Assembly: GCA_963691705.1 (NCBI GenBank)
Contig: OY829537.1
Location: forward strand, 69,523,352 to 69,587,351
Source of the DNA: Viola odorata
Lineage: Eukaryota > Streptophyta > Magnoliopsida > Malpighiales > Violaceae
Reading direction: 5' to 3'
DNA: 64,000 nt
Part shown: in pieces, positions 45,105-56,588 of the stretch
Numbering within the stretch: position 1 is the stretch's first letter
How the letters are laid out: each line of letters opens with the position of its first letter
Notes under the pieces: model-generated
The model's input: only the letters and a program-made list of their open reading frames with translations
What the model was told of the DNA's origin: nothing
Databases searched by the model: none
Position numbers and translations under genes: made by a program

Positions 45105-46812
45105 TCATGGGCCCTCGCGGGCATCGCAGTCACCATTCCTCCGCTCTTCTCTAGAAGAAGGAAGATCTCCCTCACCTTCGCCCAGATCCTTCATTCTCTT
45201 GGAAGCATAATCAGCCAGCACTGACGAATTAACAGTTCCCTAGCGACGGAGACTCATAAATTCAGCGATACAAACCTCCATGGTCTTGTTCTTCCACCAG
45301 TCTATCTTTGAGGGTACCTTGGCCAAATCCGCATCACGAGACGCTATCTCTTCGCGAAGGAAGATATTCTTTTTGTCAGCCACCACTAATTCCGCCTCCA
45401 GAAGCTCTATCTTAGCCTTCCCATTCGATTTTTCTCGAGCAAGCTCGGCACGACAGTTCCGTTACCTTCCCTAAAGCAGCGTTTAGTTCTCCCTTCAAAT
45501 CAAGAGAAGGTCGAACCTTGTCACGCTGATCTTCGAAAAAGTAATTTAGCTCGCGGAAACTGGCCAGCATATCAGTCAGAAGGCGTGAATGTCGTACTTC
45601 AGGAGGATGCCGCTAGAACTCTTCTTTGTCCTTCGGAGAAGTAAACATTTGCCCCACTATAGGGCCCACCGGCTCTTCTCGTGATATTGGGTCCGATATC
45701 CCTAAAGCGCGAAGCCCGTCGGTACCAAAGGAAGACAAATCCAGCTGATATGTGGCGGGGCCTTGAAGACTATGAAGGGAAAGATTGGCGATATAAGGAG
45801 GAGAATAACTTTTTGCGGAATCACCAATGCCTGAAATCGAAGAAAGAACAAAGGCTGAGGTTTCTGTGGAGGAGGGTTAGGAGGAGCGATCGGATTCGAA
45901 ACCGATAAGTTCACATCCAGAATAAAGGAGTGGATCAGCGAGTTAGGACCGCCAGATGCCAAGGGAGAGCCCACCACTGATGAAGCCTCGTTAACTTTGT
46001 GAAGAATGGCAGAGGGCACCTTGACAACTTCAGTCACTTGAGGGAAACCCGCAACATGTGAAGCGTTAAATCCCTCGGTAGGAACCGCGTTGCCTTCCTC
46101 CACGGGAGGAATTGGTGGGTTAGACTTCTCTTTACGAACTCTCTTTACGAGACGCTCCGTCTCGGCGGCCATTTCTTCGCTATCGTCCTCAGTCGACTCC
46201 GCTGCGGGTTCACTCTTTCTCGACCTAAGTTTCATCCGTTGGGCAAGGGTGGCATGACGCAGCTCAGAACCGGTATCCATGCTTTCACTATCACTGTCAA
46301 CCTCTTCAATCACAAGGTTAATTGGAGCCACTCCCTTACCGCGAGACGATAGCCAATTCTCAAGGAAACGGGAAGGTCGAGCAGATGCGCTGCGTGTCGC
46401 GACGGTTTTGTTTCTCCTTCCTCGTGGCGGAATAGGCGGATGACTTGAGCCTTCAGGCGGAGGAGAAGGAGGTAATGTCTGAAGCGGCACCACGTTCAGA
46501 GGAGCGTCACTTTCCCCGGAGGAGCGACCCTCAGCGTTACCTGCCAATAAAATATTTTAGTATGGCAAGAAAATCGAAGCGATAAGGTGACAAAAGAAAA
46601 ACTCACCAACGACACACTCTGGCAAAGGCCTGAACAGAGCGAATTCCCGAATGAGGAAGGGACCTTCTATTTCTAACAGGGCGTTAACATTAGACACATC
46701 CATACTAGACAGCACATATGGTTTTTGCCAAGCGGCACTGGTAATCTCTCGATTGAAACCACCGCGCCAGTACCGAGAGGGCAAGCGAAGGGTGAAGAAG
46801 CCATTTTTCCTA
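45105..46812 (-). pseudogene. D ORFc, spliced antisense gene, 5'-truncated
   Basis: Enters at about 46812 within the domain (NGFFTLRLPSRYWRGGFN) and runs to the exon end CVVG. The intron 46606-46541 (66 bp, GT-AG) is at the place used in E and F. Exon 2 begins NAEGRSSGESDAPLNVVPL and is open to about 45702, with PQPLFFLRF, then SWICLPLVP in a shifted frame. The coiled-coil part to the stop at about 45105 is broken by frameshifts and stops near 45450 and 45240. The first two thirds of exon 1 are deleted. Confidence 0.72.
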
Positions 46813-47137
46813 TCTGCTTTTCAAACATTTTATTCGCCATACGTTGGAAAGTTACTCCAGCATTCTTCAGCCCAAACGGCATCGCCGTGTAGCAGTAAGT
46901 GGCTTTTGGAGTGATGAAGGCGGTCTTTTCTTCATCCTCGACGGCCATAGGAATATAATGATATTCGGAGTTGGAGTCTACCGAGCTTAGATATGCGTAC
47001 CCAGCGATCTGATCGACTAGCTGGTCGATTCGAGGGAGCGGGTAGCAATCTTTGGGGTAGGCATCGTTCAGGTCAGTGAAGTCGATGCACATACGCCAGT
47101 CTCCGTTGGGCTTCGGAACAAGAACTGGATTAGCGAA
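46813..47137 (-). pseudogene. Element E reverse transcriptase, truncated
   Basis: Minus strand: WRMCIDFTDLNDAYPKD, AYLSSVDSNSEYHYI, MPFGLKNAGVTFQRMANKMFEKQIG. It stops being polymerase at about 46812, before the YVDD site, where D ORFc sequence begins. The upstream stop at 47138-47140 (TAG in place of TGG) separates it from the protease part. Confidence 0.88.
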
Positions 47138-48850
47138 CTAGGTTGGATATTGGACTTTGCGAATGAAACTTGCGCCTAGGAGCTTCGTTACCTCCTTATC
47201 AACGGCTAACGCCTTTTCTGTGGAAAACGCTCGTCGTTTCTGTTGGATGGGCTTGACACAAGGATCGACATTAAGTTGGTGTTCCGCCACTTCTCGCGAG
47301 ATACCAGGCATATCCGTAGGCTTCCAGGCGAATTCTCCTTTACATTTGTTCAATAGTCGAGCTAATTGGAGGTTTTCCTCGGGGCTGATCTTTTCACTAA
47401 CCAGGAAATTCACCTCCGTGATCCCATTAACTGGTACGGGTACCATCTTGTCCACAGGCTGATTGCGCTTCTCATCATTTTGGCCATATGGATCCACCGT
47501 GACACACACGTACCTGTCATAACTCTTCTGAGTCATGAGTAAATAGCATTCAACCGCCAGTTTCTGATCGCCTTTGATTGAGACCACTCCCTCCCAGGAG
47601 GGATACTTCATCCTCAAATACTTTTGAGATATAGCTGCCCTAAAACGGTTGAGGAACGGTTGCCCGAGTATGGCGTTGTAAGGTAGGGTGAGGTCAACGA
47701 CTAAGAATAACAGCTCCTCTGACCGTTTGGACGTGTCTTCTCTAAAGTGCACTGGTAGCATTGTAACTCCAGTTATCGGGATTGATACTCCATCTACACC
47801 AATTATCGGCTTCTTGCACGGTGCCAGTGCACCATCTGGGCATTTCATGAGGTTATAGGCCTCTAAGGAAAATAGATTCACTGCGCTTCCATTATCAATG
47901 AGAGTTCTTCTAACCCCATGGTTGCCGATAACAGGCGTGACTACTAACACATCGTTATGTGGGAGCACGATGCCTTTCTCGTCTTCCTCGGAGAAGGATA
48001 ACACCATTCGATCCAATGCAGTTATTGCTTCACTTTTATGTGTGACCCCTCGCTTCCGCTTGTCTCCGGCTGTAGGCGTCAACGGTATAGACTCGTCAAG
48101 GTACGGCGTGCCCCCAGCGATAATGTTGATGATAGGAAAGTCGTCTTCATCAATTGCAAGAGTTTCCCTACCTCTCCCAGTGGGTATGTTATTATTTCCC
48201 GGAACGCGAGGAGGGGGTTGTCTGTCGTCAGATGTCTTGTTTATCAGGTTATTCCTGACTTCTTCTCTTGCCTTAGTGGCAAATTCCCCGAGGTATCCCT
48301 CTTCTACCAAACACTCTATTACCAGCTTTAATTCTCTGCACGCGTCTGTAAAGTGCCCTTTGACTTTACGAAATTTGCAGAAGGCATTTTCCCTTCCTCC
48401 CATGACCACTCCTGGCTTTACAGGAGCTGGATATCGGATAAGGAGGTTCCGCTGTTCCACAATTGCTAAAATTTCTGCCCTTGGCAGTATAAGGGAAGGA
48501 AGGCTCGGGTCGTAAATCCGGCCCTTGGGAGGATCTGCCTGCCGCCGAGTAGGGGAGTTACCAGATCTTCCCCTTGAAGAGTCGCCTCTTCGTCTGTTAG
48601 AGGTTTTTGGAATATGATCTTTTCGTTAGGCGTAATCGTTTACAAAATGGCCATCAGGAATCGCGTTACTAGGAACGTTAGGTGCCTGAGGTACGTTTTG
48701 TGGCACGTTTCAGGTTTTGTCTCTATTTTCTTCTTCCTCCATTCTTGCGTAATTATGAGCTTTCAGTCTCAACGCGTCCAAGGTTGCCGGGGGGTCCACC
48801 ATTAACGTGTCTCGCAATTTCTCATAACCACAGTTCCTCTTCAAGGCTTC
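47138..48850 (-). pseudogene. Element E Gag C-terminus and protease
   Basis: Open from 48460 to 47138. Gag knuckle remnant CKFRKVKGHFTDAC (about 48360) has R where D has the first H. Gag and protease are in one uninterrupted frame across GTPYLDESIPLTPTAG. The protease core TLIDNGSAVNLFS is at about 47880 and YNAILGQPFLNR at about 47655. The polymerase start VDKEVTKLLGASFIRKVQYP leads to the stop at 47138-47140. Sequence 48461-48850 is in the same lineage but has a stop near 48625. Confidence 0.85.
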
Positions 48851-49835
48851 CACAGCGATAAAGACCCTCGAACCAGAGGCGTGCAACTCCTGCCAACGTC
48901 ACGATAAATATCTGACACAAAGCCGCATCACTGTGGGTTTGGAATTGCACGAAGTCTTTCACCTTGTTAAGGTGGGAAATGGGGTCTCTAGTGCCGTCAT
49001 AGGACTCCATGGGGAGCTTCACATATCGGCTGACCCTATGGCGCCTTATGCGATGACTGAATGGGTGGCCCGAGGTGTCGTCCAGGATTTCACGAGTGTT
49101 GCGAGACGGTGACATTTCCTGGTGATGCCTGCGGTTCTGAGGATCGGGAGTGTGATGACGCCTAGGAGATCGACTACTACTCCTCAGCGAACGAGTTCGA
49201 TATCATCGACTACTGGATCTCTGACTATGCTCGGGGCATGCATCTCTGTCCATTTCTCCCCGCCGACCATCCCAACGATCTCTATACTCATCAAGTCGTC
49301 TTTCCCTTTGAGAGATGGGAATTTGGAGCGCGTGCGGCACGTAAGGCTCTACTCGTCCCTGAGCAAGTTGCACAAGGCTAACTGGTGTATCTATCGCGGG
49401 CAAGGTCAACGGAATATTTCTGTGTTGCAAGGGCGATAAGGGTCGTTCGGTGACAATAGATGATGTAAAAATAGCCTGGGAAGGAACACTCGACCCAGAA
49501 ACATCTAGCGTGATTCTTGCAGCCAGCTCGGTTAACTAATCCAACCGAGAACGAAGAGCAGATATTTCACTCGCGAGGGGGTTGCTTACGCCATCCAGCA
49601 TGAATCCCCTCGGAGGAGGAGTGGAAAAACTGGATCCCGCCATCTGGGATGGAGGGATGTTCATCTGGGAAGAGGGCGTTCCTCTTATTGATCTAAAGGA
49701 GAGATCTGAAGATTCTGGAGTAATCTCCTACATCGTGGTAGAATCGTCAGTAGTGGCGAAAGGAAAGAGTTGTCTGGGAATCGCAAAAGGAATGCCAGAA
49801 GATGGAGGTTGTGTGGACTCCGAATCAGAAGCCAT
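48851..49835 (-). pseudogene. Element E Gag N-terminal and core
   Basis: Start MASDSESTQPPSSG at 49835. Stops occur near 49730 and 49540. The Gag core HLNKVKDFVQFQTHSDAALCQIF to VARLWFEGL is intact to about 48870; then about 220 bp present in D are missing and the frame shifts. The N-terminal Ser/Arg-rich part resembles that of D. Confidence 0.82.
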
Positions 49836-49900
49836 GATCGTTCCAATCTTCCAAGAAAGATAGAGCTTGGCTATTAAGGGCACTCACTTAATAAACCAAA

Positions 49901-49919
49901 GCTCTCAATGAAAGCACCA
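49901..49919 (-). other. Element E primer-binding site
   Basis: TGGTGCTTTCATTGAGAGC on the minus strand, three bases inside the 5' LTR boundary; identical to the D site at 35105-35123. Confidence 0.78.
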
Positions 49920-49922
49920 GTT

Positions 49923-50396
49923 TGATAAGATTCGAACTTCTGGAGAATCGGGGTAAGGATTATGGCTGCTCGGAGTTACTGTAGTTGTCGTCGAGTGTAC
50001 CTGTGAAGCGCCGGAGGAGGGGCTCCGGCGTAGACACTTCGATGCTTAAGTCAGTAAGGTTGTTCCAACTAGCAGAGGTTCGAGTAGCGATCTTAAGCTT
50101 ACCTCTCATTTCGAATGGTGGGGTATTTATAGGCAGAGCGTGGGCGTTACCTGTGGGGGGTGAGAGTTATCTTGGGAAGATAACGCCTCGAGTGACGTCA
50201 TGGCTGACCTGGGATGGGATGACGTCGTGCGTATGAGTAGATAACGCGTGAGACTCCCCCCGGACCATCCCAGGGCTCTCCTCTTCAAAAGGAGGCGGCA
50301 ACCTCCACAGCTGACGCCGGGCAGGCACTGTAGGGTTCCGGTCTCAAAGCTGGTATGAAGACGGAAATGCCCTTGGAATTGCCTTAATTGTTATCA
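49923..50396 (-). repeat. Element E 5' LTR
   Basis: 474 bp with TGATAAG/TTATCA ends; hairpin CGCCGGAG-GAGGGG-CTCCGGCG at about 50009; reverse TATA near 50120. It is followed by the target duplication GTAAC at 50397-50401. Confidence 0.93.
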
Positions 50397-50401
50397 GTAA
50401 C

Positions 50402-50600
50402 CAACAAATTTAGACTTATCACTTTAAAGAAAAAGACACGTTTTGGAAGTACGATGAAGATACCACAAATTCACTTAAATTATTGTTTCCTAATGAGTTG
50501 TTTCAAGATATGAGATAAATCTATTGGCAACATCAATTGAATGTAGAATGTCAAGCCTTGTATTATTGTATTCATCAAACTTCCAACTACTGAGGCATGT
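50402..50600 (-). pseudogene. Element H: copia pol upstream of RNase H core
   Basis: The minus strand reads YLHRTSKTCLF and then SDKSKFVG, which continues as YAKANMVGD at 25717 once E is removed. This fits the copia segment just before the RNase H core. Upstream similarity fades by about 50500-50600. Confidence 0.65.
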
Positions 50601-50889
50601 GTGTAACGCCTAGACCCATCTGTCTGCTACGTTACCGCATGACTCAAGTGGTCCTTTAACCTCGAGATCGTACCTAACTCGTGTATAACGAAACTAAACC
50701 AAACCAATAAGAAATACATATTTATGCCCAACTTTATCAGTAAACACAATTTTATTATTGTCATAAATTTGATCATTTAATGATAAATCTCGTATTACCA
50801 TAATAACATAAGACCGTAAGTAACAACTTTTTATCTAATTATTTGGGGAAATAAATAAGCAACAATATTACAATTGAACCCGAAGGCTT
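50601..50889. other. Unassigned AT-rich sequence
   Basis: No gene or repeat that I can support. AT-rich, with a short GC-richer segment at 50605-50690. Confidence 0.5.
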
Positions 50890-52170
50890 TGGTCAGTTGT
50901 TGAAGCCATAAAAAATAATTACAGGTTATTACTAGCTACAAAAAAGATTGAAGACAATGGTAAGAGGTTCGATCCATAGAGATTGGGAAAGACGTAAACT
51001 AGACAGAAACCAAATACGAATAAAATAATAAAATAAACAAATGAGGGTTTTAAGTTTGAGAGTTAAAACTAATTAAACTAATTGCACAATAAAGAAGAAA
51101 TTAAATAAGAGAAAACATCATAGAAAAGATGAATATCCAGTTATGATTCCAATTCAACTGATCATAGATTCAATAATATTCAATTCTTAACTTGTAGATG
51201 AGCTATAGAGACTAGGTACGCTTAAGTCTCCTACTTTCCTTCTTGGGAGAAGCCTATCTAGAAGGCACTTAAGAACAGACATTGACTATATAACAACCCC
51301 TAGAAGGCCATTAGAGGGATTTAATCAAATAGCCCATGAAGTGGAGGAAAGACTCATCTAGGGCAAAAAGAACAAGGTACTTCAAGCCTTTAACCCTAAT
51401 TAGTTATTAATCTAACCTAATATGACCACCGATATGATGACTTCATATTGGTTGTCTAATCTATCTTGCAGTCTCATATAGAGGCTAAGTTGTCAGAATG
51501 ACGTTAACAACTTGGGCAAGACATAGATTTATCAGATCATAAATCAAACACAAACAATATTGACGTTTAAACAATAAATAAATAAATACAAGCATAGGAA
51601 TATATTAAGCACAATCAGATTTCACGGCTAAATGAGTCAAAAACCTTCAATTGTCTTTACTAAGAAATCAAATTAGTTTCACAAAGAAAGCATAAATGAA
51701 GCTGTAAATATAAATATAAAGTTAAAGAAGAAGAAGAGAAGAGAAAACGAAGATAAGAAACCTAAGGTTCTGAAAAGTAGCTCCCCTATTCAGAGCTTGT
51801 CAAAGTTAGAATAAGGAAGTATATATGTAGGAGTTTTATTCATATTCTAATTAGAGAAGGACTCCTCTTTGGCATATCTTTCCTTTTTGTACACAAAGAC
51901 TCCTTTAGCCATCATTTTCCTTGCTGGACATGAAATAAGTAAAATCTCGAGTTTGTAGGTGTCATAAGCTGTGAAAATGCATTTTCCTTCTATTATGTGG
52001 ATTTGCAAATTGTCTGTTTGCGTCTTGGCTAGGACAATAATAGAATCGGCTAAATAGCTTATCTCTACCAAATCACCTCTTTCATGCCTTATTTGTAAAT
52101 AAGAGCAATAAACACTCGAATTAGCAGTATCAACATCCAAAATGCATACATAATGATAGGAAGTAATATC
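50890..52170 (-). repeat. Non-coding repeat block, copy related to 54890-56434
   Basis: Shared ordered words with 54890-56434: aataattaca, a(a)gattgaaga..tgg..agaggttcgatcca.agaga near the start, the block with cctact(t)(t)accttctt, aataagaatatatta, and attagcag.atca near the end. No gene is supported; the open frame at 51847-52173 has no recognisable features. Probably LTR or large non-autonomous retroelement sequence. Confidence 0.45.
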
Positions 52171-52795
52171 CAAAATTGCACTCGATCAAGATTCCTATGT
52201 ATTCTCTTATGAAAAATCAAACCGAACGTAGTTCTCATACACATCATATGAAGACAACATAACACTCATATCCCACATAATCACGTAATGGGTCACATAA
52301 TTCCTAATCCATGTATCAATTTATTCATGTCGACTAAATATAAATTCAATATTTTTCATCAGTTATAATCAAGTAAAAGCGTTGTAACTGTTTTCATGAT
52401 CCACTACGATAAGCAACCAACTCAACCATCAAAACAATAATTTTATTAAATGACCCAAAAAGATAAAGTGTTCATGGGTGGCCCCATGGTTTATCATTCA
52501 ATAAACCATGAGTCAACCATTACAATATGATGAAACTAACCTCAAGTTTTCTCATCTTTTCCAGCACGAAAACAGGACCTCAAGAACAAAAATTTACTTT
52601 ACAAACACCAAAATAACTCATTTCTACTCTTACCTGGAAATCAAACAACAAATTCATGAAATTCAAAGTCTCGATTTACAAATTCAAGGTATTTATGTGA
52701 TGATCATGCTCAAAATCTCATTTCCATGGAGAATCAAGTTGCATGCATCAATTACATCATCAAATAAAAGATTCATTCCACTTTATCCACACGCA
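52171..52795. other. Unassigned AT-rich sequence
   Basis: Nothing recognised. The open frame at 52508-52801 shows no domain and normal AT-rich composition. Confidence 0.5.
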
Positions 52796-52966
52796 TGTTG
52801 ATTTTAATATTGTAATTTGAAGTGTATTTGTCATCAATACAACTTGAATTGTACATGTACAAATTGTTCAAGATTCTATTTGTAGTACAAGCTAAATACT
52901 ATACTCTTATTCTAATACACATACATATGAGTACATACATATATAAATACACTACTTTCTAACACT
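52796..52966 (-). repeat. Possible 3' LTR of copia element G
   Basis: 171 bp with TGTT/AACA ends. On the minus strand it directly follows a purine run (agcttgggggagag, 52967-52980). Reverse TATA-like words (atatataaat) lie near 52945. The 3' boundary by the polypurine tract is firm; the outer boundary is less so, and no 5' LTR was found. Confidence 0.55.
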
Positions 52967-52989
52967 CTCCCCCAAGCTGGAGCATAGAT

Positions 52990-53513
52990 ATTAATCATGC
53001 CCAGTTTGTTGCAAAGATAATTCACTCAAGAACCAGGAAGAGCTTTTGTGAAAAGATCACCCAGCTATTCTCTTGTCTTCACGTAATGAGTGGATATGAG
53101 GTTTTCCTGATCTTCTCATGAATAAAGTGGCAATCAACTTCAATATGTTTAGTTCTCTCATGGTATACTGGATTAGAAGCAATGTGAAGAGCAGCTTGAT
53201 TATCACACTAGAGTTTTGATGGTGATGAATGTACTATACCAACCTCAGCTAGAAGTTGCCACAACCATAAAATCTCACAGGAGGATTGTGCCATTGCTTT
53301 GTATTCAGATTCTGCACTAGATCGCGATACCATATTCTGTTTCTTGCTCCTCCATGAGATCAGATTCCCACTAGCAAAGACACAATAGCCGGTTATTGAT
53401 CTTCTATCAATCTTCGACCTGACCCAATCCGCATCTGCAAAACACTCAATCTGGTTGTGACTATGGTCACTATATAGGATCCCGAGACCAGGTTCCCCTT
53501 TCATGTAACACAA
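52990..53513 (-). pseudogene. Element G copia RNase H
   Basis: Minus strand. CYMKGEPGLGILY, CFADADWVRSKIDRRSITGYCVF, MVSRSSAESEYKAMAQ and LWLWQLLAEVGI show the copia RNase H with its D and E. A stop near 53208 splits off the C-terminal part, which continues to the usual copia end CNKLGMINIYAPAWG near 52990. Confidence 0.88.
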
Positions 53514-53531
53514 GATATGCTCCAGAGTTTC

Positions 53532-54395
53532 CTAATGCTTATTTATTGGAGTAGACATGAATTGACTGACAATACTCACCGCGAAGGTGATGTCAGGACG
53601 TGTCACTGTGAGATAGTTTAGTTTCCTAACTAATCTCCTATACTTCTCAGGATCATCTTTAGTGAGATGAAGATTAGAAGCCATAGGTGTACTACAGGGT
53701 TTGGCTCCCAACTTTCTTGTTTCAGCAAGAAGGTCAAGAACATACTTTCTTTGAGATAAGAAGATACCTTTGTTGCTCCTGGAAACTTCTATCCCTAGAA
53801 AGTATTTCAGTTGATCCAAGTCTTTTGTACTAAACTTGGTATGCAAGAAAGGTTTGAGCAAAGAAATCCTGACACTATCATTTCCTGCAATGATAATGTC
53901 ATCCACATACACAACAAGTGAAATAACACCAGCAACAGATTGTCTATAAAAGACTGAATGATCACACTAACTCTTTTGCATGTCAAATTTAAAAACTACC
54001 TCACTGAACTTTCCAAACCAGGTATGAGGACTCTGTTTTAGATCATACAAAGACTTCTTCAGATGACAAACCTTCCCATACTCCCCTTGAGCAATAAACC
54101 CAAGTGGTTGCTCCATATAGACTTCCTCTTGTAGGTCACTATGAAGGAAAGAATTCTTCATGTCCAACTGATGTAGGGGCCAATTCCTGGAAGTGGCTAG
54201 AGAAATGAATAACCTCATAGAGGATAATTTGGTCACGGGAGAAAAAGTGTCAAAATAATCCGCCCCATATATTTGAGCATATCCTTTTGTAACAAGCCTT
54301 GCCTTAAGGTGTGCCACAGAGCCATCTGGATTGACTTTGACTACAAAAACCCATTTACACCCCATAACTTTCTTCCCTTTTGGTAAATTCACCAA
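53532..54395 (-). pseudogene. Element G copia reverse transcriptase
   Basis: Minus strand. KKVMGCKWVFVVKVNPDGS, ARLVTKGYAQIYGADYFDTFSPV, QLDMKNSFLHSDLQEEVYM, LKKSLYDLKQSPHTWF, then YVDDIIIAG (about 53885-53910) and DLDQLKYFLGIEV. The two parts 54395-53967 and 53912-53532 are separated by a stop and a small disruption; the YVDD site is kept. This is a typical Ty1/copia polymerase. Confidence 0.9.
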
Positions 54396-54580
54396 TCACA
54401 AGTCTAATTATCATCCAAAGTTGTAACCTCCTCGAGCATTGCATTCGTCCAACTAGAATGACTCAATGCTTCTATTTTAGGAACAACAATAGAGTATAGA
54501 GAAGAAATCAAAGCACATGTCAATGGAGACAAGTCATCATAAGAGACAAAGTTGGCAATTAAGTAAACAGATTTGCATTG

Positions 54581-54889
54581 TCATTTACCTTTACGAATAC
54601 TGATGGGTAGGTCCAGATCATTAGATGGAGTAGATAACGAGGAGTCTGGTGGAGGACATGTATCAACTGGAGGTGCAGATTGTGCTCGAGGATCACTGCT
54701 AGGTGGGTCTCCCATCACTGAGTGATCAGGAGACTGAATCATAAAAAATTCTCCAAGTGGCTGCTCAGAAGTACCTGAAGTAGTTTGGTCCAGAATAGTA
54801 TCTTTAGAAGACTGATCACGAGTACCAAAAGAAGGACTCAAGGAAGTAAGGCTGGTGCAGGATGATGACGTGCTTGTCGAGGGCACGAT
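54581..54889 (-). pseudogene. Element G linker between integrase and reverse transcriptase
   Basis: Ser/Thr/Pro-rich low-complexity reading (TSGTSEQPLGEFFM, SSDPRAQSAPPVDTCPPPDS), as found between integrase and reverse transcriptase in copia elements, ending DLDLPISIRKGK. Integrase and gag are missing; at about 54890 the sequence changes to the non-coding block. Confidence 0.65.
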
Positions 54890-56434
54890 CAAATAATTAC
54901 AACTTATCACATGCAACAAAAAGGATTGAAGATAGTGGCAAGAGGTTCGATCCACAGAGAATGGTGAACACATACACTAGACAAGGCCAACTATAAAATA
55001 AAACAATAAAAGAAACAATGGGGGGGTTGGTTGGTTAATCTAGTTAACCAAGATAGAGATAGTTGCTAACAAGACAATTAATAAAAACAAAAATCAAGGG
55101 CAAGACATGCAAACAGAAATCAAAGAAAAAAAGTCAGAAGAGAAGAAATTAAAGAAATAAAATCAGAAGAGATCTTAGCAAAGGACATTCTCGGGTTGCG
55201 TCGAGGGCTAGATAATCATCGGCGCAGAAATATTCTATTCTCGTGCCATAGATATACTATAAGGGTCTAGTTTCCACTCAACACCCCCTACTTACCTTCT
55301 TAGATAGAAGCTACCTCCTGTTTCCACATGAGGTAGCCTTGACGTTTCGCCGTCCTCCCAGGCACAAATGCGGGGAGGCAATACTCAAAACGCCCATTAA
55401 GTGGAGACAAGATAGATCTAGGGCATGACATCTCAGTGTGTCAATCTCGCGTCACATACCCTAAACTACCATTTACCCCTAGACGAAAGACCTCTTACGA
55501 TGTCCCCATTACGTGTCTACTTTAACCCAAAGCTTCGCGTCAATTATAACCAAGGGAATGACAGTAATCATCTAGGATTGGTTATTAGTTGGTCAGACTA
55601 CTATCCTGCCCTAGACGAATTAACAAGAAACCGACAAACAATCGAATACAATAATAAGAATATATTAAACACATTTAGGCCTCTTAACTACCCATGCAAC
55701 CCTTAAAATACCTCTGCTAAGAAGGAGAATCTAGCTACTCATGCCACAAAATGAATAAACAAAATAGGAAAAGAAAGATTGCATAAAAGAAGAAGAACAA
55801 GAAGAAGAAAACTATTAAATGTTACCGGTCGGAGCAAAGATCCGGTTAAATACAGTGGTTGTTGGATGAAGAGGTCTCAGCCACCACCCAAAAAGAGGAG
55901 GAGAGAAAAAGAGGCAGCTGCCAAAAGAAGAAAGTGGAAAAATATTTACAAGATGTTTAAAACCCTAAAAACTAGAAGTTTATATAGTGTCCAGCCCACA
56001 AGAGGACAAAATCCAACTGAGGGACTACAAAAAGACAAATTCCAGCTAAGGGGAGAGAGTGATAACACATGGAACATGCTGGAATATTCTAGAATCTTCT
56101 AGATGCGCATGGAATCTTCTAGAAATGCAAGAAATACCGTGCGAATCTTCAGAGATTCCTTTCTTTGGCTTTCGATCTTGATCTGATATGGATGCATCAC
56201 GGGCATGAGACTGCTCACTGGTCTGGTTAGCATCGAGGGCACGATGATGCTCCGATCTTCTGGGCCTTGAAGCTTGAAATCCTAAGAATTCCTTCAAAAA
56301 TGCATCTTTTCGCTTTTTTTCTCCTTTTGGCGTTGATTTGCAATAAAGATGGAAATAAAGGTCAATTAGCAGAATCATGCCCCCAAAAAAGGCTAAAATA
56401 AAGGATAAAATCACGCCCAAGAAATATGTTATCA
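54890..56434 (-). repeat. Non-coding LTR-like block
   Basis: Ends ...gttatca at 56434, and on its right a minus-strand polypurine-like tract (gtgtggggatgtt, 56435-56447) abuts it, so it looks like the 3' LTR of a minus-strand element whose internal DNA starts at 56435. The left end is unclear. It is related to 50890-52170. No gene supported. Confidence 0.45.
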
Positions 56435-56588
56435 AACATCCCCACACTGCTCAATGCTCGCCCTCGAGCGTTAACAAAATTGAAAACTACCTCATGCTAT
56501 GACATACATCTCCAACCCCTTAATACACAGAATAGACAACTCATTCGACAAGTTGCACCCATCCAAAACATATCCTGCCCTTGAAAAG
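56435..56588 (-). other. Short internal remnant right of the LTR-like block
   Basis: Polypurine-like tract then about 140 bases with no recognisable coding, ending at the F LTR. Confidence 0.4.

Larger units (their letters stand above)
34600..46812 (+). mobile_element. Element D: Tat-like Ty3/gypsy element, 3' end deleted
   Basis: Inserted in E pol at 34600, oriented opposite to E. It has a 5' LTR (34600-35102), primer site, gag-pol (35188-41046), a repeat block, and antisense ORFd and ORFc on the minus strand. ORFa, ORFb and the 3' LTR are missing: at about 46812 ORFc exon 1 is joined directly to the E reverse transcriptase. Because E also lacks its pol segment there, one deletion removed the end of D and part of E. 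Confidence 0.88.
25718..50396 (-). mobile_element. Element E: Tat-like Ty3/gypsy retrotransposon, 24.7 kb with nested D
   Basis: A minus-strand element with 5' LTR 49923-50396 and 3' LTR 25718-26203, flanked by a perfect 5-bp duplication GTAAC (25713-25717 and 50397-50401). Joining the flanks restores a continuous copia RNase H reading (FVGYAKANMVGD), which proves the boundary. Gag, protease and polymerase start lie at 46812-49835, integrase at 33181-34599. The antisense gene block lies at 26413-32858. Element D is inserted in the RNase H-integrase zone at 34600, and about 1 kb of E pol is missing at the other D border. The archaeal-type RNase H and large size suggest the Tat lineage (Ogre, Retand, Grande). 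Confidence 0.9.

Noticed and set aside
52508..52801. 97-codon frame as a gene.
   Set aside because: AT-rich background, no domain, no homologue in the window, and it runs into the likely LTR of element G.
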